A stretch of 64,000 nucleotides of DNA from Acholoe squamosa (taxonomy: Eukaryota > Annelida > Polychaeta > Phyllodocida > Polynoidae): assembly GCA_949317995.1 (NCBI GenBank), contig OX439037.1, positions 53,168,080 to 53,232,079 of the forward strand, read 5' to 3'. Below the pieces are notes generated by a model. It worked only from the letters and a program-made list of their open reading frames with translations, searched no databases and was not told the origin of the DNA. Position numbers and translations under genes: made by a program. Numbering within the stretch: position 1 is the stretch's first letter; each line of letters begins with the position of its first letter. Of this stretch, positions 25,901-37,900 are shown piece after piece.

Positions 25901-28900
25901 GAAACGACAATGTCACCACAGACACTGACACCGACGCCGACCAACACAAAGATAACCACGGATACAAAACAAGATACAAGATAAGACAAACAGAAAGCAC
26001 CAAGTGCAAAGAATGCCCAAGGATCGCACACCAACTAGCCGATCTTATGACTAGGTATGAAACCCTGAAAGTCAAGACCGAAGAAGACGCAAAAATAAAA
26101 TACGAAAGAACGATCGCTAACATGAGGACAGAACTGGCCAATACCATAGCCGCGCTAAACAACACCCGAGACGAGGCCCAGCAAATGAGAGAAAACATCA
26201 GTAAAGCCCATGAAGCAACACAACAAGCAGAGAGAAAACTAGCAGCCACTAAAAAATCCAATGACCCATCCAGCGTAACCCTAAAAAATGAGCTTATATC
26301 CGTGCGCCATGAAATAGAGAGCCTAAAAGCCACAATTGAGAAAAACAAAGGAGAAGCCCTAATAAGCGAAAACGAGAGCAAACAATCAACAGACTGACTG
26401 AGGAGAAAAAGGCAATCAAGGAACTCCTAGAGAAAGAGAAAAAAGCCGCACAAGAGAAACCACAAGACGTGAGAGTGGTAATCGACAGACAAAAATCATT
26501 CTACGAGGATGAGCTAAACGAGGCCAAGAAGATCATAAGACAAAAGGCTGCCATCATAGAAGAACTACTTAAAAACCAATATGAACAGGAGCAGAAGGCA
26601 GAACAGGAGGAAACGGAAGCAAAAAATAAAGACCAGAAAAAGTATAAAGTCGTCATCGGAGGAGACTCCAACCTGGTCAATATTAGTGAACACATCCCAC
26701 CCATCCCCGGAGTCGAAATTGACCTTGCAAAAGTCTACACAACAGAAGACCTCACAACCTTCATGAAAGAAAAGGGAAAGTACCTGGAAACATGTGACCT
26801 AACCATTCTCCACGTAGGAACAAACGACCTCAGAAGAAACGACAAAGAATGCAGCATCGCCAACCGGATAAAACAAGCCACTGAAGACATTGACCAAACA
26901 AAAACCAAGATATCAGTGATTCAACCCCCCCCCGCATCAACGATGTGAAGGCCGAGATCCAAAGAGGTCTAATGATAACCCACATGGCAACCATAGGCAT
27001 GGAACCCACCGACATCTACAGAGACCTTACAGGACTAAAGAATGACGGCTACCACATAAACAACATCACGGCGGAAGAAGCTGCTAAATCCCTAGCCAAC
27101 CTCATCATTAATTCCATGCCAACACCACCTGACCCAAAACCCAACCTACACGACAAGCACGACAACCATGACAAACACGACTCACCTGACAAGAAGAACA
27201 GAACCCGCGATATTGAAATCAAGTGGGAAGAGTATGAATACTACGCATCAATAGAGGTAGCTAGCAGCGCAGTGAAACACATCATTGGCCAAAAGGGCAA
27301 AACAATAGCAGACATTACCTCAAGAAACAGAACCAGAGCCAAATATTACGACCAGGAGGAAATGATGACAATCGGTGGAGAAAAGAGTAATGTGGAAAGA
27401 ACCATCAGAGAATCCTAGAAGAACGAAGAGATAGAGAAGCCCGAGGGCAACAAACGGAGAGAAGAGCCAGCAAAAGGAGATCCAATGAGCCGGCCTCCGA
27501 CCATGAAAGTGACCCAAACCCCCACGCTCGACGAAGAGATGACTACCGCGACAGTGATAATCGCCAACCAAGACAGAGAGACGACTACCCATATGATCAG
27601 AACCGACCACGCTACGACAACCAAGACAGACACGAAAGAAGAGAAGACCGCCACCGACACTACAGACACGACTACCACTAGGACATAGGCCAACCCCCCT
27701 ACACCAACGGAAAAAGACCCAGAACGTCCCCCAACCAACATACACCACACTACAACCCACACACGACACGCGACAAAACCAAAGCACATGACAAATACCT
27801 AAAAATCCTCTACAGCAATGCCAACGGCATTACCACAAAAAAACTCAGCCTATCCACAATACTAAACATGACGAAAACCGACATAGCCATCATAGCAGAG
27901 ACCAGGACAACAAAACCACCGAAAATAGAAGGCTACACATGGTACCACAAGCCAAGGAAAAACCGCACAGGAGGTCGTATAGGATTCCTAATTGCTGACA
28001 ACCTCTACCCAAGCACAAAAGAACTCGTGACACCCGATCATGATGATCACGAGATCACCTGGATAGCAGTCGCTACACGTCCCAACCCCCTCTACATAGC
28101 AGCATACTACGGACCCCAGGAAAAAATCATAACGGAAGAAGTACTAAGACAATACCAGACAATAGCCTCATCAACAATCCGACTCCGCCAAAAAGGAGAG
28201 GTAATACTCATAGGCGACTTCAATGCAAAAATCAAGATAGAACACCCCAACTACAGACAGGAGGAAAACAGAAATGGCAAACTCCTAACCAACCTGATGA
28301 CCCAACTTAGAATGCACCCACTTAACACCAACGAAAATTGTATACACTGGACAAGAGAGAACCGCAGGAACAATGACGAAAAGTCAATAATAGACTTCAT
28401 CCTCATGGAAGAAAGAGTAATGAAAACAATACAGAACGCCACAGTCGACAAAAGCGGAGACCTCACCCTACAAGGGAAAAACCCAACTGACCACAACACC
28501 ATAACCTTTGAAATACCCTCAAAAATACCCAGGCCACCCACAACCACAAGGAAAGTATGGAAAAAAGGCACCCCCCCAACAATGGTCAATGTTCAACACC
28601 CTTATGGAGCACACACCACCGCACATACGCAACAACTACACAAGCCTAACAACAACTATCAAAGAAAACCTGCACAGGGCAATAGGGAAAGCAACTATAA
28701 AACTACGCAGAAATAAACCTGAGACAAAACAACAGAGATTAGGCAGAGTAAAGGTAAAAGCAGCAAAAAAAAGATACCAGAAAGCAATAAGAGACAAGGA
28801 ACCCCTGGACAAAATTACCGAAAGGAGGGATGACTTCCACAAGCTCCAGAAAGTGACCATAGACCTATATTCAACAGAAGAGAAAAACCGTATAACAACC

Positions 28901-31900
28901 GTAGCAAAAAGGATGACAAATGAGGGAGGGACAAAATCCAACCACTTCTGGAAAACAAGAAAAAGGCTGCTTAAACCAAATTCAGACAACACCCCAGACA
29001 TACTTGACGAACTCAACAACATCCTGAAATGCCCCGACAAAGCCAAAGAACACGTAGCCTCCTACTACGAGAACCTCTACAGACCAAGACCCCCAAGAGA
29101 AGAATGCCTAACCGACAACAAGGCCATCCTAGACCGCAACAAAGCAAGACGCTCAGCCAACCCAGACACCCTTGAACCCTTCACCCTACAAGAACTCAAC
29201 AAGACCATCAACAAACTACACAGGAACAAAGCCAACGGACCCGACAATATACCCAACAGCATCTTCATTGAAGCCAACCGTAACACCCGCAAAATATACC
29301 TAGATGCACTCAACAAAATCGCAAGAGACAAAGACATCCCACCAGAATGGAGCAGAGGCGAAGTAATAAGCATCTACAAGGGTAAAGGAAAGAAGGGCAA
29401 ATGCAGTAACGAAAGAGGCATAACCCAGCAACGCTGGAAAAGTATTTGAAAGAATGCTTAACACTAGAATCTTAAAGCAAGTAAGAATGACACCAGCCCA
29501 AGGAGGAGGCAGGAAAGGCCAAGCAACAGTCGACCACATACTAAAACTCAAGGAAACCATCAGAATCAACAAAAGCCTCAATAAACCAACATACATCTCA
29601 TTTCTAGACGTCACAAAGGCATATGACAAAGCATGGCTCGAAGGAATCATGGATGTAATGGCATCAAACGGCTGCAGCCTTGACACATGGCTACTCACCG
29701 AAAAACTCAACAAAAACCTGACAGCCACCATCAAAACAAAACACGGCCCAACACGACCGATAGCCATAAACGACAGCATAAGACAAGGAGGAGTACTAGC
29801 AGTGACACAGTATGCCTTACTAATGGATGAAATAGCAAAGAAAATTAACAACCTGAAACATGCAGGAGAAATCACAGTTGATGAATACACAAGATGCCTG
29901 CTTTGGGTAGACGACGTAGCTATTGTATCAAACAATATCCAGGACCAACACACAGTGCTAAAGATAACAGAAAAAGTCTCAAACACCCTAAGAGTAGTAT
30001 TCGGCAAAGACAAATCAAAAATACTACAAATTGGAACAACGACTAACCCTGACAACCCCAAAATCAACGACATGGAAATAGAGAAAACAGACAAATACAA
30101 GTACCTGGGCGAAACGCTCAACTCAAAGAATAACCTAGACGACCACATAGAAACGATAAAGAATAAAGCAGAGGGAGCCCTACAAACGGTCCTATATATA
30201 GCGGTCAATGAAAACTACAACAACATAGAGCTTGAAACTATCTGGAAACTCGTGGAGACCTGCATCATCCCGACAATAACCTACGGCGCTGAGACATGGA
30301 ACACAAGGAAAAAAGACACTGATGCCCTCAACCAAATCCTAGACAACCAACTAAAAAGAATCCTACGACTACCCCAAGCAACCCCAAGGGAATGCATATA
30401 TAATGAGCTTGGAATCCTGGACATAGAACATAGAATCCTAGAACTACAGGTCAACTACCTGACCAAAATAACTAAATCCCAAGGCGAAGAGATCACAATA
30501 GCAAACACGAGAGCAAGACCGACCTCATGGATACAGAAGACCAAAAAAGCATCTGAAGAACTCCAAACCCCGATCAATATACTAACAGACCTACCCACCA
30601 CCAAGCGCAAAACGACCATAAAGAAAGCAGTGAAGGCAAAACAAGCGCTCTGCATGAACACAACCGGCGAAAAAAAAAGCAAGTTCAATTACCTGACTGA
30701 AAACAAAAGGAAATACAGCTGCGAATCCCATGGCTACCTGACCAAACTAACCAAAGAACAAGCAAGGAGAATCTTCATGGCCAGAACCAGAATGATAAGA
30801 GCGAAAGACAACTACAGGAAAATGCACCGCACACAGGAGTGTAGGGGGTGTGGCCACACTCCAGAAACCCAACAACACCTACTAGAAATGTGCCCAACCA
30901 TACATGACAACCAAGACTCCACAACCCAAATCAAACTAGAAGACATCTTCACTGACAACCTAACCCTACTTAAAAGAACAGCATCCAAACTAGACATGAT
31001 AGAAAAACAACTCAACAAATGGGAAAATGCATAGCCACCCTACCCACAGGGAGCACCCTGGTTACCCAGGGCACATGCACGTAGTATAGTATAGTTGCTT
31101 CGAAATACCTACAGATTTATCTGAATTTCCTATCTTTGCTCAAAATATTGTAGTATTCTAAAAGGAATTCAGTCTTTCTTCAGAATTTTTCATACACACT
31201 GACTTAAATACATCCCTGTCAGCAATCAGTCAATTTATGTCAAAATTTATTCTTTATTTTTGTCAGCAACTATTCAATGTCAGCAGTTAGTTAATATTTA
31301 TCAGTATTACCGTAAACTCCCGCGTATAAGACGCGTCCTCTACGCCAAACAAATCCCTACTGCGTCTTATAGGATTTCTTCAAGTTGGGGGTGCATCTTA
31401 TACAAGGGGTAATTTTACTATAGAAATGTGCTAATCTTACAAATTTCAGCATTAAAATGTGCGTCTTATACGCGAAAATGCCTTTGCTGAGTTTGGGGTG
31501 CGTCTTATACGCGCAACGCGTCTTCTACGCGGGAGAGTACGGTACTCACTGTTTGTAAGCAATTAGTCAATAGGCCTATAAGTAAGTACGGACATGTTTT
31601 ACAACATGAATTACACATCCCTATCGTCTCCACACTATTTTGTATTATGCGTTTAATGTATGTTATGGGAGAGCACTCGTGGATTATCAACCCGTAAATC
31701 CACGAGTGCTCTCCCATAACATACATTAAGGCGTTTATCTCATATTTTTCTCCATTTTGTATTAATTTCTTACCTTATAACCCTGTATTTAATGTGGGAG
31801 AAGAAATTTTGTAAGTGCATCCGATCCGCACGGTTTGCCAAGCCAGCGTAGCCATTGTTTTTACTCCACCTGTCATACCCTCGTCTTTCCAAACACTTTT

Positions 31901-34900
31901 TGGGTAGAATCCAAGCATGTCAAGTCCTGTACTTCTAGCACCGCCAAATATATGATCTCTAGTTGGTGTTCGCATACATTTTGTCTCCATTTTCTTCGAA
32001 ATAAATAAGAATCCATTGATTTTCCATACTGATCCAAAGCACACGGCCTGGTACACAACCATTTCGTCTTGTTGACGAAGCGGGTAGGTGCCCGGATGTA
32101 CCTGACCTACTTTCGGGTCAGCAAGCCGCAATGGCGGGTGCCGAGACGTATCGCTATGGAAAATCAATGGATTCTTTTTTATTTCGAACAAAATGGATAA
32201 ATTAGGCATGGCATGTTCATATAGGATATCTAACGATGTGTTCTTGTTAATAACTCCACCTTCCATCATTGGAATCTATGCTAATGAGGTATGTAAACCT
32301 CAGGTATGTCGGAAAACTTTTTCAAATCCTTGATGTAGATTGCTTTGTATCACCGGTCGGCTTGGTATAGTGGACAGCGAGCTCGCCTCCTGCCCCAGCG
32401 GCCGGGGATCGATTCCCCGTTGAACCCTGAACGGTTTTAACTGGAAATGTATTGAGGAGTTGACTTTGTATGCTTCGCCAATTTATTAACATGTCCGGAT
32501 TGAAACCAGCAGCCTCTTGAAGACGATCAAAAGGTCTGAGAGTGCATTATGGCTGGATAAGGAACTGGGGTTATGAGCAAAAAAGCACTGTAGAGGCCAG
32601 AATCGTGAGATAAACAATAGTACAGTTCCCCTGACGTCTTACTTGTTATTGGTTTTTTGGTTTGGTTTATAATTTTATTTTTTGACAGCATTCTTTTTGA
32701 ATGCTGACTGTTACCACAAGAACCGTGTTCTATTTACACTCAGGGTTGACTGAGTCATTGTTAATATGCTCTGAAGGTTGTTATGGGGAATGTTTTTACC
32801 CCAGGTCAGAAATCTTATTTGATACACCTGACAAATGAATAGGTGATATGTGGTGTAACCACTGTCTACTTCTGTTACTGTAATAAATTAAGTCGTTATT
32901 GTTAATTGATGTGTTGGATCCTATTTTTTCACTGATCAATGGGTCCGACCAAGGAATTTAATTTAGGGCTTTGAAGTTCTCCCTTGTTCTCCGACAGCGC
33001 GCTAGGTGGGGCTGTAGGGAGAGTTAGAATAGATAAAGATTTAACGTGTGATATATATCACATATGGCCCAGGGTCTACTACCCCCCCCCAATATAAAAA
33101 TTGGGCGTTGTGCATTGAAGCACAGAAGGCTCAGGGTAGGTACCATAAAACCCTCTATCAACCCTGTAGGGTCACAGGAATCAGCACTTGCGAAATATTG
33201 ACTAATTACTTACAAATAGAGACTATTATCTATACATGTACTGACACCAGTCTGGCATAATCTTCTCTTACTAAACCCCTTGGACCGCTGGCCCCCTGGA
33301 CACTTGGCCCCCAGACACCTGGCCCCATGGAGACCTAGCCCCTGGACACCTGGCCCCCTGGAAACCTGGCCCCCTGGACACCTAGCCCCCACAGAAAACT
33401 TTATCCGTAGCATGCTTAGTTTATCGCTCAGTCCCCAATGTGTTATGTGTATAGCTTGGACACTGCCTGCTGAAAAAAAGTGTCTCACTTGGTGATTACC
33501 CATAGGACTCCATGTGCTAATTTCATCGCCAAAATCTATCTGACCCATAGACCCAATGCTTAAAGAACTTGTAGTCAGTATAGCTCCCAAAAACATGACG
33601 TAAGTACAGCAGCTTTTTTCGTAGAGAAAGACATCTCTCACCATAAAGGACAAAATGTTGTCTGATAGATGAGATTTGAAACTTTCCTTTGGCTTTTGAA
33701 AAATGTGTAAACTAACAGTATATCACTGAATGATTACACCCTAAAGTTGGTGATTACAAATTTGTGGATCTGACTGAAAACCCGGCTCCAATAGCCCAGG
33801 GGATACCCTGGGCCAATTACCCGAGGAACTTACCTTGGTAATGTTGTGAAGGGGAATTGAGGTTCTAACGAAGCCTACAGCACCGCCTATGCGGGCTGAG
33901 GAGAGCAAGGGCCCTCCCTCCATCCCCTGTAGCAACATTAGCATGAGTAGAATTCCTACTTATTATTAGTATTGTAAATTTGGGGGAAAAAATGATGGTT
34001 ACGGGTAACTTATCTTACAGGGGAAAAATGTATTAGTAATAGATGGTATTATAATATATTTGTTTAAGTACCTAAACATTAAATTCCTTTTGAACTCCCG
34101 CTCTGCAACTGCCGACTTCCGCTGGTGTCTTCTCCCTTGCTCTCCTCAGCCCGCTTAGGCGGTGCTGTTGGCTTCGTAAGAACCTAAATTCCCCTTCACA
34201 ACATTACCAAGGTAAGTTCCTCGGGTAATTATCTATTAACTGTCTTTGTCCTTGGTTTATACAGATTTGTTCTAACAACACAATGTTTGTCCCTCTCAGA
34301 CAGGACCCGTGCTGTGGTTGTGCCTTTCGTAATGCTGTACTGTGTGTACCTTTTGGTCACAGCTGATGTACACAAGACGAAGATACCAGAGCTATTGGGG
34401 GCTTGCAGTCATCAAGCTGATGGCCTCAAGGTTGGAAATTAAAATATTTACCGGTATACTGAGGATGTCAGTGTCATATATCAGGCAGTACATCAGCATA
34501 TATTGCAGAGCAAAATACTGTAGGATGAGGGCATAATCTACACATCCTGACATCAAACGTGAAAAAAATATAGAATGAAAAAAATGAAGATTACACGTAT
34601 CCTGGTTTTACATTGTAAGGTCATTTCAATAGGCATACCATAAATTCACGCGTATAAGCCCCCGCTTATACACGTACCAGTTCCCTCCTGCAGCTTACAG
34701 ATTCAGCCTAAAGAGTGGGAGCGGCATGCCTATAGGCGGCTATTAGACATTATAGAACTACTAATCCTTTATTTCACAAGCACCAGTTATACGGCTTATA
34801 GCTAAATCCAAAATCGGGGGTGCGGTTTATATGCAGGTGCGGCTTATACTCGGGTATTTAAAGTATTTTGCCTATATGAAATCCTAGCATGGTCTTGTTA

Positions 34901-37900
34901 TTTTAGCAGGTAGAAGACGTCTTCACATTTAGCCTGACATCAAGACATGATGTAGAGTATAGCACACTGCTGAAGGAGATGTCAATGCTACTACAATCTG
35001 TTGCCTATTACACATGTAGCAAGTTCAGTCAGTGTGTCGATGTACTCAGCAGGAACAAGGATGGTAAGACCTCACCAACAGCTGCCTATATACAAGGTAA
35101 GGTTTTGTATTCTTGTTCATTCATTGTGATATGGATTCTTTTCATTTGTATATTATTTACCATCATTGTATCATCATTTATTTCTGTGTACCAAAGTGGA
35201 CAGCGACAAGAATAGAAGTATGGTTTCACCCATTTATTTAGCCAATGGTCCTTAGACCATAGGCTTTTACTACAGAGGGTATGGATGTAGCCCAAAAATC
35301 ACCAGATCCCTGCTTCAAGGAAACGCCAAGTACAGAGTAGGAAGGGGGGTTGATTATTTCCAGTCTGAAGAGTCTGTAGCCTAGAGCCAGTATTTCAATA
35401 GCATGTTTCCAAGGTCTACTAAAGCATGAGTGCTTACTGCATTGGAGGAACAGGGACCATATATGCGAGTATTCTGTGGGTGTCACATACACATAGCTAT
35501 TAAATGACTCTCACCTACGATGGGAAGACTGTAGTGGCTCTTTAAGAATGTTTATGACACTACCAAAAATACCCCCCCCCACACACACACACACCTCAAA
35601 CAAAGAGAACACCAGGTAATTACACTCTGTTTACATATCTGAGATCCCTCTGACAACCCCCCCCCCTCCCTCCACCCACCTGCAAGCAGCCCTTACATAC
35701 TAAGGCGTATACAGTCAGATACCTCTCACGGCTCCATTGCCCCACCTCAATGCTCTGCCCCCCCCCCTTATACCACCAGCCACAGGTCAGTAATTATAAT
35801 AGTAACCATTGGCCTTACAACTCCGTTGTATAATCCTTTTGCATTGCCCCCTCGTTGGAATAACTACATCACAAGTATTGTACCAGTGATTTGTCAATAA
35901 AAATGTTTTCAACCTTGAAAAGAAAAGTCCATCCATGCCATTGTTAGGATATTTAAAGTGTACATGCTTGATTTCCAACAACTACGGTAAATATATTGGT
36001 CTGCCTTATATTTACCGGTACCAATTATGTTACATTACACAAAAATTTACCAATTTTCTATAACTTCCTAAACAGGATGTGCCCTATACCAGCTAGGGAG
36101 GTATACTGAATGTGTGAGCTGCCTGGACACTATCACCAAATCACAAGATGTACCACTCCTCTCAGGAATGGCACTCAACCTGGCAGGTTCTTGTCTTTCA
36201 AAACAGGTTTGTACGCAACATCATGTTGAACTACAACTTGCCTGCAATGTGAATTTAGCAATTCCTCAAGTCAGATATTGATATTGCCACCAGAATTGAG
36301 AATTGCTGAAAATTGATTTTGTTCTTCAGTCCTTTATTTAGTCAATCAAATGATTCATTACCAATAATACTTTTCTGTATTTAGGGTGCCTTACAGAGTT
36401 CAGTACAGTACTTTCATCGTGCCCTTCATCGAGACTACGCTGACCCTTGTGCTCTATATAACCTAGCCTTACAGTACCGCCACATGGGGCATGGGGAGTT
36501 GGAGCTGGACACCTTGGAACTTCTTCTTCGGGTAAGTGTTAAGGTCCAATGAAAAATAGCATTCTAATGAATTGTCTGCTCTGAGGTATATTTATTGAAA
36601 AATCTACTACCGGTACATGTAACATCGCATCAGAAGTACCAAGCTACATTGAAAAGTAATCTTTTAAATACTAACGTATTTCAGGTGTTACAGAAGGCTC
36701 CCCAAGAGACTAAGGATCATGTGTTGACTCTTGATGTTGGTTCTTTAGCTCTCAGTCAGGTTGCACCATTAAGGAAGCTGTCTATTACACAGGCTTTATA
36801 TCTCGTGGCCAGGCGATACACAGAACTTTACAGGTTAGGCTCTGTCATTATCGGATCTTTCAAGTCAACAATAACGATAATCTTTACATCTTCCATCTCT
36901 ATCCTTTTAATTTTCTGTTATGTATATCCAAATGATACTTCCTATTTAGTCCCCAAAAAGAAATGACTGCGTACAAAATTGTTTTACAGTGCACTTATTG
37001 GAGGTCCTACATACACATAGCTTTTAGGATTTTAAAATGCCATTGATTAGATTAAAAGGTATTTCATTATGAATTTTTAGGATGTGCCTTTTCTATTTAT
37101 AGATATATCTATAAATAGAAAGGCACATCCTTCTTGGTGTTAGTGGTTGGGGTGGGTAGCAGTGTCTGAAATTGGAAGATCACTTCTGCTCAGAAAAAAG
37201 CTATGTCAAGCTAAATCATCTTTCCATTCTTTCTGTCACCTGATTCTTGACATAGATGTCTTTCCTATTTTGTTTTCATTTTTTTTCAAAACTTGTATGG
37301 AAAAGGTTTTCAGGAGGGTCAAATCAAACATACATAACACAAGACCTATTTACTGAATCTCACCCAGAGCCTCCCCTAACTCACCCTCGGAGTATGTGGC
37401 CAGGGGGGGGGGGCACTCGCTATAGTAACCATGTGTGTACACAGCCCTTGTTAACATGGAGCAGTGCATTACTGGTATCACCCAAAATACCCTATTCTTA
37501 GTCAGTATAGGTTTCAGGAGGTATGTCTTCATAATCGCTTGGAAATAAATATTGATGAATGTGAGGGGAAAATGTTAGGCATGAACCTACCATGGTTATT
37601 TTTAGTTAGGGATAGATAGGTACACCATAATCCTTCTAGTTGGAATATTTGAAAAATGTTTTCGCCATTCAAAAGCCCTTTAAAAGGGTACCCCTTTTAG
37701 CTTAAATTCGGCCCAAAAGGACCTCTTTTAAGGGGTCCGGGCGGCTCCGCTCATGGTTCCCAAAAGGTACCCCCTTCTCTGCTAGTTTGTGTATGCATAT
37801 GGTATCCATAATTCCGTGAGTGCCCCCCTCCCCCCGGGTGTGTGGTAGACCTATGTATAGCAAAGTATACAACTCGTAGTAACAGGTGCAATAAGGGTCC

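Larger units (their letters stand above)
25490..31095 (+). mobile_element. Near full-length non-LTR retrotransposon (ORF1 + ORF2), frameshifted
   Basis: The coding strand is strongly A+C rich and G/T poor throughout. ORF1 (25,705-27,690) and ORF2 (27,780-31,034) are recognisable but broken by at least five frameshifts, several in homopolymer runs (C9 at about 26,925; A6/C7 at about 28,565). The 3' end carries a short tagta-type repeat at about 31,080. Boundaries are approximate. Confidence 0.85.
25400..31218. mobile_element. hAT-like TIR element, split by a LINE
   Basis: It begins CAGGGATGTA and ends with the inverted copy TACATCCCTG. Flanks are TCAGTA (25394-25399) and TCAGCA (31219-31224), a probable 6-bp target duplication with one change. 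The host site is a 42-bp minisatellite, whose units continue on both sides. Only about 90 bp of the left end and about 120 bp of the right end appear to belong to this element; the rest is a LINE inserted into it. Confidence 0.55.

Noticed and set aside
31775..32269. 164-residue - strand frame as a gene
   Set aside because: It overlaps a 40-bp inverted repeat that contributes residues from both arms, and no motif is recognised.
32355..32427. Functional tRNA gene
   Set aside because: A and B boxes and the T-arm are good, but the acceptor stem does not pair and no clear anticodon loop is present; treated as SINE head or pseudogene.
36834..36960. Extension of FANCG exon g as SVIIGSFKSTITIIFTSSIS
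   Set aside because: This is readthrough past the gttagg donor into intron; exon h at 42,563 restores homology and phase.
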